From CANLDA01 sp964021645 (GTDB lineage: Bacteria; Pseudomonadota; Alphaproteobacteria; Rhodobacterales; Rhodobacteraceae), in the NCBI GenBank assembly GCA_964021645.1, contig CAXIAD010000002.1:1-64000 (forward strand): a stretch of DNA of 64,000 nt, in the 5' to 3' direction. The notes beneath the pieces were generated by a model. The model was not told where the DNA came from and made no database searches. It saw only the letters and a program-made list of their open reading frames with translations. The position numbers and the translations under genes are program-made. Shown here piece after piece: positions 17,167 through 24,511 of this stretch (position 1 is its first letter; every line of letters starts with the position of its first letter).

Positions 17167-17459
17167 CCGACGCTGTGATCCGCGCTGCACAGGTACTAAA
17201 AGACCATCGTGAAAGCATCGACCGGCTGGACGCCGTGTTGGTCTATACGCTGGCCGAACGTTTCAAACACACCAAAGCCGTGGGCCGCCTAAAGGCTGAG
17301 CACACCCTACCCGCTTCTGACCCGTTAAGAGAAAGCCAACAAATCGAGCGCCTGCAAACTATGGCGCTTGAGGCCGATCTTGACCCCGAATTCGCAGCAA
17401 ACTTTCTGAATTTCATCATTCAGGAAGTCATCCAGCATCACAAGAAACATCAAGAATAA
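17163..17459 (+). CDS. Chorismate mutase, AroQ type
   Basis: A 98-residue all-helical protein matching the AroQ fold. The first helix holds HRESIDRLDAVLVYTLAERFKHTKAVGRLKAEH with the active-site arginine and lysine pattern (R..ID..D..L...L..R......VG..K), and the end has FAANFLNFIIQEVIQHHKKH. It converts chorismate to prephenate for phenylalanine and tyrosine. It sits between acetyltransferases and rpsP in one transcript, a placement seen in several Rhodobacterales from memory. Confidence 0.85.
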   Translation: MTDAVIRAAQVLKDHRESIDRLDAVLVYTLAERFKHTKAVGRLKAEHTLPASDPLRESQQIERLQTMALEADLDPEFAANFLNFIIQEVIQHHKKHQE

Positions 17460-17468
17460 CACCGATGT

Positions 17469-17489
17469 AAGGTGGATTTTTTCCGCCTT
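17469..17489 (+). other. Small hairpin ahead of rpsP
   Basis: AAGGTGG and CCGCCTT can pair (one G-T pair) around a T-rich loop, directly between the chorismate mutase stop and the rpsP RBS AAAGGAG at 17502. It may tune rpsP translation or protect a processed end. Confidence 0.3.
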
Positions 17490-17516
17490 CCTACGCCATC
17501 TAAAGGAGAAATCACC

Positions 17517-17882
17517 ATGGCTATGAAAATTCGTCTCGCCCGCGGCGGCTCAAAAAAGCGCCCTTTTTACCGGATTGTTGCTGCGGATGCCCGTATGCCA
17601 CGCGACGGCCGTTTCATTGAGAAACTGGGCACATATGATCCACGCTTGCCTAAAGACAGCGAAGAGCGCGTGAAAATGAACGTCGAAGCCATCAAAGCAT
17701 GGCTCGAAAAAGGCGCTCAGCCTACTGACCGTGTTGCGCGTATGCTGGAAGCAGCTGGCGTGATGGAAAAGAAAGAGCGCAGCAACCCTAAGAAAGCTGT
17801 ACCAGGCAAAAAAGCGACTGCACGTGCTGAAGAAAAAGCGGCCAAAGCAGCAGACGCGGCAGAAGCCGAAGCTGAAGCATAA
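17517..17882 (+). CDS. rpsP: 30S ribosomal protein S16
   Basis: A 121-residue S16. The core MAMKIRLARGGSKKRPFYRIVAADARMPRDGRFIEKLGTYDP is diagnostic, and an Ala/Lys/Glu-rich tail (ARAEEKAAKAADAAEAEAEA) extends it beyond the usual 80-90 residues, as in other alphaproteobacteria. The start at 17517 is fixed by the strong AAAGGAG site at 17502; an upstream in-frame start is excluded by that site. Confidence 0.97.
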   Translation: MAMKIRLARGGSKKRPFYRIVAADARMPRDGRFIEKLGTYDPRLPKDSEERVKMNVEAIKAWLEKGAQPTDRVARMLEAAGVMEKKERSNPKKAVPGKKATARAEEKAAKAADAAEAEAEA

Positions 17883-17899
17883 GAGGGTTACACACCGGA

Positions 17900-18529
17900 A
17901 TGCAGTCTTTTTCAGAGGACTTTCAGGCTGGTTTGACCCGGTTGATGCGGTGGCGGCGCGATGTGCGTCGTTTCCGCAGCGACCCTGTGGACGAGGCACT
18001 CCTACAGGAGTGCCTCGACGCATTTCTGCTGGCCCCTTCGGTGGGGTTATCTGAACCATGGCGTGTCTTGCGCATTGAAAGCGATGCTGCACGCACTGCT
18101 GCGCTAGAAAATTACAAAGCCGCCAATGCCAAGGCATTGGCCGGATATGACGGTGACAAGGCCGCGTTGTACTCTGATTTGAAATTATCGGGCATGCGCG
18201 AAGCCCCGGTGCAACTGGCAATATTTTGCGATGAAGAGACTGCCAAAGGTGCAGGCCTAGGGGCTGCAAGCATGCCGGAAATGCGACGTTATTCGGTGGT
18301 TGGGGCGGTCAATCTATTTTGGTTGGCGGCGCGTGCACGCGGGTTAGGTGTCGGTTGGGTGTCGATCCTTGATCCTGTTCGGTTGAACCGTGATCTTGAC
18401 GTGCCAGAAGGCTGGTCATTGGTGGCCTACCTTTGTGTTGGCTGGCCCGAAACACAATCGCAGACGCCCGAATTGGAACAAATCGGTTGGGAGGATCGCC
18501 GGGGTGCGTTACCTATGCAGACCCGTTAG
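17900..18529 (+). CDS. bluB: 5,6-Dimethylbenzimidazole synthase BluB
   Basis: A 209-residue nitroreductase-fold enzyme that destroys reduced FMN with O2 to make 5,6-dimethylbenzimidazole, the lower ligand of vitamin B12. The diagnostic start RLMRWRRDVRRFRSDPVDEALL, the APSVGLSEPWRVLRI active-site segment and the late RARGLGVGWVSILDP segment are all present. It sits between rpsP and rimM, 17 bases after rpsP. With the riboswitch-controlled cbtBA it indicates aerobic cobalamin synthesis in this organism. Confidence 0.92.
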   Translation: MQSFSEDFQAGLTRLMRWRRDVRRFRSDPVDEALLQECLDAFLLAPSVGLSEPWRVLRIESDAARTAALENYKAANAKALAGYDGDKAALYSDLKLSGMREAPVQLAIFCDEETAKGAGLGAASMPEMRRYSVVGAVNLFWLAARARGLGVGWVSILDPVRLNRDLDVPEGWSLVAYLCVGWPETQSQTPELEQIGWEDRRGALPMQTR

Positions 18530-18601
18530 ATCCACAACCATCCCTTGCCACCAAACCCTGGATAGTGGAAAACACAGTTCAGAAAATGATCGGATTGAGC
18601 A

Positions 18602-19111
18602 ATGTCAGAAATGATCTGTGTCGGCGTCATCGCCGGAGCCTTTGGTGTTCGTGGCGAGACACGCCTGAAAAGCTTTACCGCCGAGGCGGAGGCTCTTATC
18701 GACTATGCGCCGCTGACCACGGAGGATGGCAGCCGCAGTTTCGACGTGGCCCTAATCCAGTCGATCAAAAACGGGCTTTCGGTGCGTTTGTCAGGTGTGG
18801 ACACCAAAGAAGAAGCCGACGCTCTGAAGGGGATAGAGCTATTCGCCCCGCGTGACCGCCTGCCCGCACTGCCTGATGATGAGTATTACTACAACGACCT
18901 GATCGGATTAGAGGCGCGCGATACTGGGGGCACTGTTCTGGGGCGGATCAAATCTGTTCAGAATAACGGTGCCGATGATTTGTTAGAGGTGCATGGTGCC
19001 GGATTGAGCGCATCTGTTCTGGTGCCCTTTACGCGCAAAGTTGTTCCCACGGTGGATATCGCAAGCGGGCGCGTGATCATTGATCCGCCCGCAGGTATTT
19101 TCCCGGAATGA
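18602..19111 (+). CDS. rimM: Ribosome maturation factor RimM
   Basis: A 169-residue protein needed for late 30S assembly around S19. The N-terminal barrel starts ICVGVIAGAFGVRGETRLKSFT, and the PRC-barrel half contains DEYYYNDLIGLEARDTGGTVLGRIKSVQNNGADDLLEV. It ends GRVIIDPPAGIFPE, the family C-terminus. The stop overlaps the next start by 4 bases. Confidence 0.95.
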   Translation: MSEMICVGVIAGAFGVRGETRLKSFTAEAEALIDYAPLTTEDGSRSFDVALIQSIKNGLSVRLSGVDTKEEADALKGIELFAPRDRLPALPDDEYYYNDLIGLEARDTGGTVLGRIKSVQNNGADDLLEVHGAGLSASVLVPFTRKVVPTVDIASGRVIIDPPAGIFPE

Positions 19112-19914
19112 CACGCATCATCGTTCATGCCGGATTTCATAAAACCGGCACGACAAGTTTGCAAAAATACCTTGCTGAAACGCGCCCTTTGCTTGCGGAA
19201 TGGTTCAGTTACTACGGACAAGACGATTTCAAAGTTGCTGGTGCAAGGGCGCGTATTTATGCGCAAAAGCCGTTTTATTGGCGACGTTTACGATTTCGCC
19301 GCGCCTTTGCTGCGTTTTTGGCTGAAATTCCCGATGCGAAGGTAATCGTTCTATCGCGAGAGACATTTGTTGGAGTGATGCCGGGTCACCGTGATTGGCG
19401 CGGGCGTACATTGCAAGATTTCAGCGCAGCGATCCCGTTATGCCAAGATGTAATTCGCTGCCTGACGCAACGCTTTGGCAAGGATACTGAGATTGAGTTT
19501 TTGTTCACCACACGTGAGCGCGAAAGCTGGATACGGTCGGTTTATGGGCACTTATTGCGCTCAATCCATCTGAAGGAGACGTTTGAGGCGTTTCGCGCGC
19601 AGTTTCCAAAGTTAATTGAATTGAATGCCGAAGCGCAGCGTATCGGCACGCATTTAGCCCCCTGCAAAATAAATGTGGTGCCCATGGAAACGCTGGTTAG
19701 CAGCCGCTTTGGCCCTGCCAAGGCCATCCTTGATCTGGCATCAGTGGATGAAGCGACGCGCGCGACATTGCCCGACGCCAAACGCGCCAACGCAGGGCAA
19801 TCACAGGCAGAAGAAGCCGCGTTCTTGCAGATGAATCAAGGCGCGCGCACCAAAGACGATTTACGCCGCACCAAAGATGCCATGCTAGGCAACAAAGAAA
19901 GCACCGCACCATGA
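19108..19914 (+). CDS. Sulfotransferase-like protein
   Basis: A 268-residue protein whose N-terminus HAGFHKTGTTSLQKYLAE is the 5'-phosphosulfate-binding loop of PAPS-dependent sulfotransferases (K-T-G-T-T-S/x-L-Q). A later FLFTTRERESWIRSVYGHLLR resembles the 3'-phosphate-binding region (R...S). The acceptor is unknown; bacterial relatives modify surface sugars or lipids. It is inserted between rimM and trmD and overlaps both by 4 bases, so it is co-translated with the ribosome-biogenesis genes. Catalysis is inferred from motifs only. Confidence 0.72.
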   Translation: MTRIIVHAGFHKTGTTSLQKYLAETRPLLAEWFSYYGQDDFKVAGARARIYAQKPFYWRRLRFRRAFAAFLAEIPDAKVIVLSRETFVGVMPGHRDWRGRTLQDFSAAIPLCQDVIRCLTQRFGKDTEIEFLFTTRERESWIRSVYGHLLRSIHLKETFEAFRAQFPKLIELNAEAQRIGTHLAPCKINVVPMETLVSSRFGPAKAILDLASVDEATRATLPDAKRANAGQSQAEEAAFLQMNQGARTKDDLRRTKDAMLGNKESTAP

Positions 19915-20708
19915 GCAAGCCCGCAAAATCACATGGCCGCAAATCCATTTCGGTGTCACTCAAACCGCGCGCATTGATTTCGCATAACCCGCGATTGGCC
20001 AATGTTTGGACTGCGCACGTCATCACGCTTTTCCCACAAGCTTTTCCGGGAGTGTTAGGTGAAAGCCTGACAGGTAAGGCGCTGAAGGATGGAAAATGGC
20101 AGCTGGAAACCACCGATCTGCGCCCCTTTGGCGAGGGCAAACACCGCAATGTCGACGATACCCCGGCGGGTGGTGGTGCTGGCATGGTTTTGCGGGCGGA
20201 TGTTCTGGGCAAGGCCATTGATCATAGTATGAAGGGCACGCGCGGGCGGTGGCCGTTGGTATATTTATCTCCGCGAGGACGGCGTTTTGATCAGGCCACA
20301 GCGCGTGAATGGTCACAATGTGATGGGGTTACCCTGCTTTGTGGGCGCTTTGAGGGAGTCGATCAACGCGTATTGGATCACTATGACATTCAAGAGGTCA
20401 GCCTAGGGGATTTTGTTCTAACGGGCGGTGAAATCGCGGCGCAGGCGATGATCGACGCCGCGGTGCGACTGCTGCCTTCAGTGCTTGGCAATGCCGAAAG
20501 CATTGAGGAAGAGAGCCATTCAAACGGGTTGTTGGAGCATCCACAATACACCCGTCCTGCCCAGTGGAACGAGCATGCCATTCCTGATATCTTGATGTCT
20601 GGCAATCACGGTAAAATCGCCAAATGGCGTCAAGAGCAGGCCGAAGAGCTGACTAAAGCGCGGCGGCCTGATATGTGGGAAAAACACCTAAAATCAAAGG
20701 GCGATTAG
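19911..20708 (+). CDS. trmD: tRNA (guanine-37-N1)-methyltransferase TrmD
   Basis: A 265-residue SPOUT methyltransferase that makes m1G37 in tRNA and prevents frameshifting. The deep-knot SAM site is visible as YLSPRGRRFDQATAREW, LLCGRFEGVDQRVLDHYDIQEVSLGDFVLTGGEIAAQAMIDAAVRLLP. The N-terminus (MSKPAKSHGRKSISVSLKPRALISHNPRL) extends about 30 residues beyond the usual MWxaHVITLFP start (here VWTAHVITLFPQAFPG). An internal start is possible, but the ATGA overlap with the previous gene favours the long form. Confidence 0.95.
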   Translation: MSKPAKSHGRKSISVSLKPRALISHNPRLANVWTAHVITLFPQAFPGVLGESLTGKALKDGKWQLETTDLRPFGEGKHRNVDDTPAGGGAGMVLRADVLGKAIDHSMKGTRGRWPLVYLSPRGRRFDQATAREWSQCDGVTLLCGRFEGVDQRVLDHYDIQEVSLGDFVLTGGEIAAQAMIDAAVRLLPSVLGNAESIEEESHSNGLLEHPQYTRPAQWNEHAIPDILMSGNHGKIAKWRQEQAEELTKARRPDMWEKHLKSKGD

Positions 20709-20853
20709 CAGAATTTTTGGCAGAGATTACTTTGCCTGATTGTACCGATAATTGATGCCGATGCCAGAACGCGCGTTTTGCCCTGATATCGCTCATTTCA
20801 CGCGACGCAAACCACTTGCCAACCCTGCTCACTTGCCCTAGACACCGCCCATT

Positions 20854-20882
20854 CCCGTTCGGTTTACCGAGTCGGGCGTTTT
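20854..20882 (+). terminator. Possible terminator after trmD
   Basis: CCCG..CGG pairs with CCG..CGGG around a TTTA loop, followed by CGTTTT. It is about 150 bases past the trmD stop. Confidence 0.4.
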
Positions 20883-21040
20883 GGGTGTTCGCATCCTTTG
20901 TGAAATTGGTTTTCTTCTGCCTTGGCCACATCGGAACAATTGGGACACGCACGACACAATAGGAATGACGACCTGAACTCTGGCGGGCGCATATGCGGAC
21001 CCGGTCGAAGGCCAAGAGCTCTGAGGACGCATCACAATCT

Positions 21041-21057
21041 TCGTGGATATACCACGA
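21041..21057 (+). promoter_or_regulatory. Hairpin adjoining the rplS ribosome binding site
   Basis: TCGTGG and CCACGA form a perfect 6-bp stem with an ATATA loop that ends 5 bases before the AAAGGAG site of rplS. Its placement suits translational control by a ribosomal protein, but no known leader class can be assigned. Confidence 0.4.
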
Positions 21058-21075
21058 GTACAAAGGAGTCCTGCG

Positions 21076-21450
21076 ATGAACCTAATCGCACAGATTGAGG
21101 CGGAACAAGTTGCCGCCCTAGGGAAAGAAATTCCCGATTTTAAAGCGGGTGACACCATCCGCGTCGGTTTTAAAGTAACCGAAGGCTCGCGCAGCCGTAT
21201 TCAGAACTATGAAGGTGTTTGCATCAGCCGTAAAAACGGCCACGGCATCGCTGGATCGTTCACCGTGCGTAAAATTTCATTTGGTGAAGGCGTGGAACGT
21301 GTGTTCCCGTTGCACTCGACCAACATCGACAGCATCACTGTTGTACGTCGTGGTCGCGTCCGTCGCGCCAAACTATACTATCTTCGTGCACTTCGCGGCA
21401 AATCTGCCCGTATCGCCGAAGACTCACGTTATAAAGCCAAAAAAGCGTAA
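21076..21450 (+). CDS. rplS: 50S ribosomal protein L19
   Basis: A 124-residue L19 located at the 30S-50S interface. The conserved stretch FKAGDTIRVGFKVTEGSRSRIQNYEGVCISRKNGHGIAGSFTVRKISFGEGVERVFPLHSTNIDSI is unmistakable, ending RGRVRRAKLYYLRALRGKSARI. The start is the ATG at 21076 behind AAAGGAG; the frame continues upstream but without a signal. Confidence 0.97.
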   Translation: MNLIAQIEAEQVAALGKEIPDFKAGDTIRVGFKVTEGSRSRIQNYEGVCISRKNGHGIAGSFTVRKISFGEGVERVFPLHSTNIDSITVVRRGRVRRAKLYYLRALRGKSARIAEDSRYKAKKA

Positions 21451-21461
21451 GGAGTGGTCTT

Positions 21462-21683
21462 ATGAAAGCCGATACTCATCCCGACTACCACTTCATCGAC
21501 GTGAAAATGACCGATGGAACAATCCTCAAAATGCGCTCAACTTGGGGCAAAGAGGGCGATACAATGTCATTGGACATCGACCCAACTGTGCACCCTGCAT
21601 GGACTGGTGCCGGCACACGTCTGATGGACACTGGTGGACGTGTTTCCAAGTTCAAAAAGAAATACGAAGGTCTTGGCTTCTAA
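21462..21683 (+). CDS. rpmE: 50S ribosomal protein L31
   Basis: A 73-residue L31 that begins MKADTHPDYHFIDVKMTDGTILKMRSTWGKEGDTM. It lacks the CxxC zinc pair of classical L31 and matches the Cys-free form found in Rhodobacterales. It follows rplS by 11 bases with an AAGGAG site and is closed by a strong terminator. Confidence 0.95.
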   Translation: MKADTHPDYHFIDVKMTDGTILKMRSTWGKEGDTMSLDIDPTVHPAWTGAGTRLMDTGGRVSKFKKKYEGLGF

Positions 21684-21704
21684 GCCAGTCTTTCAGATTT
21701 TTGC

Positions 21705-21735
21705 AAAACGCCGTCTCTTTCGAGGCGGCGTTTTT
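21705..21735 (+). terminator. Intrinsic terminator of rplS-rpmE
   Basis: AAAACGCCGTCTC pairs with GAGGCGGCGTTTT around a TTTC tetraloop, with a five-T run. One mismatch lies in a 13-bp stem. Confidence 0.9.
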
Positions 21736-21750
21736 GTTTGGGGTACTGCT

Positions 21751-21779
21751 TTGACAGATACGCCGGTGATCCCGATACA
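21751..21779 (+). promoter_or_regulatory. Candidate promoter for the Hsp70-like gene
   Basis: TTGACA (21751-21756) and GATACA (21774-21779) are separated by 17 bases, about 140 bases before the Hsp70-like start. A second weaker pair (TTGACC, CATAAA) lies at 21855-21881. No heat-shock sigma-32 pattern is evident. Confidence 0.4.
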
Positions 21780-21917
21780 CAGCTGATTCATCTGGGTCAC
21801 TTTGTGTCGTTTGGGTTGGGCAATTTTTGCACAGCGTCGCGATACGGTTCGTGCTTGACCTTGTTTAGATCACCCCATAAACCCGCGCCTTTCGTTTAAG
21901 CGCCGGGAGGTTCGAAC

Positions 21918-23168
21918 ATGGCACAACATAGCCACGTGTTGGGAATTGATTTTGGAACCTCTAACTCGGCAGCAGGATATCTGCATGAGGGCAAGCCGCG
22001 CCTGATCGAAATGTCTCCGGGCCAGACAACCCTGCCTACCACCTTCTTTTTTGACTATGAGACCCGCCGAACCCTGATGGGTGATCCAGCCAACAAAGCG
22101 TTGTTGGATGGCGTCGACGGGCGGTTCATGCGCGCGCTAAAGCGTGTTTTGGGCACCACTTTGATGCATGAAAACCGTCAAATTTTGAACGAGCGGGTGA
22201 CCTTTGTGGAGATCATCGCCCGTTTCTTGCATCAAATAAAAATTCGTGCGGAGGGAGAAACGGGTTTGACGTTTGATCATGTTGTTTCTGGTCGTCCTGT
22301 AGTTTTCCACGGCATGAATGATCCGCGAGAAGCGCAAGCCGAAGCAGATTTGCGCACATGTTACTTGGCAGCAGGGTTCAAAGAGGTGGAATTCGTCCCC
22401 GAGCCGGAAGCTGCCGCCATCGCGAGCGGGGCCCTGGAGCAGCCCGGTGAGATCGGGCTAATTGTCGACATCGGTGGTGGTACATCGGATTTCTCCCTAT
22501 TCCAATCCGGTGATGCAGGCGTGAAAATTCTTGCCAATCATGGTGTGCGCATTGGCGGCACGGATTTCGATCGTTCAATCAATATTGATCGGGTTATGCC
22601 GTTGCTGGGCAAGGGCACGCAGCTGCGCAAGGCTATTGGTCCCGGCACATCCCCCACACCTATTGCCATATTCAATGATCTTGCGACATGGGAGAAAATC
22701 CCCTTTCTTTACACAGCCCAGAACAGGCGCATGGTCTCCGAGATGGTGCGCCTATCGGAAGAGCCAGAGAAACTGAACCGCCTGTCAGAGGTTCTAGAAA
22801 ATGAATTGGGTCATGAATTGGCCTTTGCGGTTGAACGTGGAAAAATCGCCGCCAACTCCGGCAATGAGCAATCGGTCATTTCGCTCAATCAGATCCAACG
22901 AAATCTTTCTGCGCCCTTGCCTGCAAACGCCCTTGCCCAAATTCTTGCACCCCACGCCCAAGCTCTGAAATCAGGTGCCCAAGAGACGTTGAACATTGCC
23001 GATTTACGGTCAAATCAAGTGGATCGGGTGATCTATGTTGGAGGTTCCAGCCTGATGTCGATGGTAACCGAAACCATGAAGACGCAATTTCCAAACGCCG
23101 AACATTCGTTCACTGAGGTTTTCACAGCCGTCACCGACGGCCTGGCATTGGCCTCGGCACGACGTTAG
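21918..23168 (+). CDS. Hsp70-family protein, YegD type
   Basis: A 416-residue protein made of an Hsp70/actin-fold ATPase domain only. The phosphate-1 motif is VLGIDFGTSNSAAGYL (residues 7-22), phosphate-2 is LIVDIGGGTSDFSLF, and the adenosine motif is VIYVGGSSLMSMV. The peptide-binding domain of DnaK (about 200 more residues) is missing, as in E. coli YegD. It may act as a chaperone-like ATPase, but no client is known. It is a single gene with its own upstream spacer. Confidence 0.85.
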   Translation: MAQHSHVLGIDFGTSNSAAGYLHEGKPRLIEMSPGQTTLPTTFFFDYETRRTLMGDPANKALLDGVDGRFMRALKRVLGTTLMHENRQILNERVTFVEIIARFLHQIKIRAEGETGLTFDHVVSGRPVVFHGMNDPREAQAEADLRTCYLAAGFKEVEFVPEPEAAAIASGALEQPGEIGLIVDIGGGTSDFSLFQSGDAGVKILANHGVRIGGTDFDRSINIDRVMPLLGKGTQLRKAIGPGTSPTPIAIFNDLATWEKIPFLYTAQNRRMVSEMVRLSEEPEKLNRLSEVLENELGHELAFAVERGKIAANSGNEQSVISLNQIQRNLSAPLPANALAQILAPHAQALKSGAQETLNIADLRSNQVDRVIYVGGSSLMSMVTETMKTQFPNAEHSFTEVFTAVTDGLALASARR

Positions 23169-23296
23169 GCATTTGCCAACTGGCAGTTCCAGCAGCTTGC
23201 TTGCGAAAAGACGCGAGATCGCGCATGACTCTAAATAACGTCATTGCAGCGTTTAATTTCATTTGCTTGTAACCAGCAACACAGTAAAACCGCTGC

Positions 23297-23977
23297 ATGA
23301 ATTATGTTTACTCATTGTTTTGTGCACTTGGCCTTTTCTTGATCAGTGGCACCCCACCCGAGGCGCGCGATACAACACCGCGTATTCTGGTCATGGGAGA
23401 TTCATTGATGGCAGCGCACCGTATCTCTGGGCGCGCCATTTCCGATTCCATTGCCAAATCACTGGGGGAACCCGTTGCTGATCGCTCTGTTTCGGGGGCG
23501 CGGCTGATTTATAAGCTCCCGCTTTCAGGGGCGCTTGGCATGAACATCGCTAAACAATTCCGCCCCGGCAAATGGGATTGGATCATCGTAAATGGGGGCG
23601 GAAACGACCTGTGGCTCGGGTGTGGATGCAACAAATGCGATGCCAAAATGAACAAGATGATTTCCAAGGATGGCCGCAGCGGGGTTTTGCCTGGATTGCT
23701 AAGTCGGTTGCGCGGTACAGGTGCCCAAGTGATTTACGTTGGCTATTTGCGTAGTCCGGGCGTGGGATCACCGATCGAACATTGCCACGATGATGGCAAC
23801 GAATTGGAACACCGTGTTTCCGCGCTTTCGAAGATCGACAAGGGACTGCATTTTGTTTCCTTGGCTGATCTTGTTCCTAATGGGGATCGTTCGTTTCACG
23901 CAATGGATATGATCCACCCGTCGCTAAAGGCAAGCGCGATGATCGGGGAACGCCTCGCTAAACTTATGCAGAAATAG
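23297..23977 (+). CDS. Secreted SGNH/GDSL-type hydrolase
   Basis: A 226-residue protein with an N-terminal signal segment (VYSLFCALGLFLISGTPPEA) and an SGNH core. Block I is ILVMGDSLMAAHRI with the catalytic Ser, block III is VNGGGNDLW, and block V is MDMIHPSLKA with Asp and His. A CGCNKC cluster near residue 112 is unusual and could form a disulfide or bind metal. It probably acts on an ester or acyl group in the periplasm; the substrate is unknown. Confidence 0.8.
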   Translation: MNYVYSLFCALGLFLISGTPPEARDTTPRILVMGDSLMAAHRISGRAISDSIAKSLGEPVADRSVSGARLIYKLPLSGALGMNIAKQFRPGKWDWIIVNGGGNDLWLGCGCNKCDAKMNKMISKDGRSGVLPGLLSRLRGTGAQVIYVGYLRSPGVGSPIEHCHDDGNELEHRVSALSKIDKGLHFVSLADLVPNGDRSFHAMDMIHPSLKASAMIGERLAKLMQK

Positions 23978-24500
23978 GATGGGTTTGAGTGCCCGAATAC
24001 TGTAAAACTTCGTTCTGGTACTGGGCATCTACAATCTGAAACTGGGTGATGCCGATGGGGTCGAACCCGTGACGTGCATAGAAATTCAATGCATTCAAAT
24101 TCTGTGAATTCACAGCTAGCCAAGGCCGAGGCCATCCTTGTTGGCTAGCATGTGCAAGGCCTTTGGACAGTAAAAGCGCCCCCTTGCCCAACCCATGATG
24201 GCGCGACTGCACGTAGAGCGTCTTAATCTCAACATTTGAGCCAGTCTTTACGGGACAAGCACTACCCTGCGTGAGGCGAATGTATCCATCAATACCATCG
24301 ACATTTTCTGAAACGAACAAATGCTCATCAGGGTCGGTCAAGATGGCGGCGAACCGTGCTGGAGTATATTCTTGCAAAACATACTCTGCGAAAACGGCGT
24401 TCACGCCCTCGCGGATGTAGGTGGCTAGCCAGACCTCAATCGACAATGCCGCGAGGCTAGAGCAATCAGATTGAGACGCCGCGCGTAATTTTGTGGTCAT
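23964..24500 (-). CDS. GNAT family N-acetyltransferase
   Basis: About 178 residues. The acetyl-CoA loop reads TLYVQSRHHGLGKGALLLSKGLAHA and is followed by LAVNSQNLNALNFYARHGF, the standard late motifs. It overlaps the 3' end of the convergent SGNH hydrolase gene by 14 bases and follows the cystathionine-type gene by a few bases, so it is probably in that transcript. The start may be the ATG at 24500 or a TTG at 24509; neither has an ideal RBS distance. Confidence 0.8.
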   Translation of the reverse strand: MTTKLRAASQSDCSSLAALSIEVWLATYIREGVNAVFAEYVLQEYTPARFAAILTDPDEHLFVSENVDGIDGYIRLTQGSACPVKTGSNVEIKTLYVQSRHHGLGKGALLLSKGLAHASQQGWPRPWLAVNSQNLNALNFYARHGFDPIGITQFQIVDAQYQNEVLQYSGTQTHPISA

Positions 24501-24511
24501 GGCCTCCAATG

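Larger units (their letters stand above)
20709..21075. other. 367-base spacer between trmD and rplS
   Basis: No supported gene: the open frames here have unlikely compositions and no RBS. It holds a possible terminator at 20854-20882 and a hairpin just before the rplS RBS (21041-21057), which suggests that rplS-rpmE is a separate transcript with its own leader. Confidence 0.5.

Noticed and set aside
20653..21063. 136-codon open frame on the minus strand in the trmD-rplS gap
   Set aside because: It overlaps the trmD 3' end, has no RBS, an unlikely composition and no recognisable domain.
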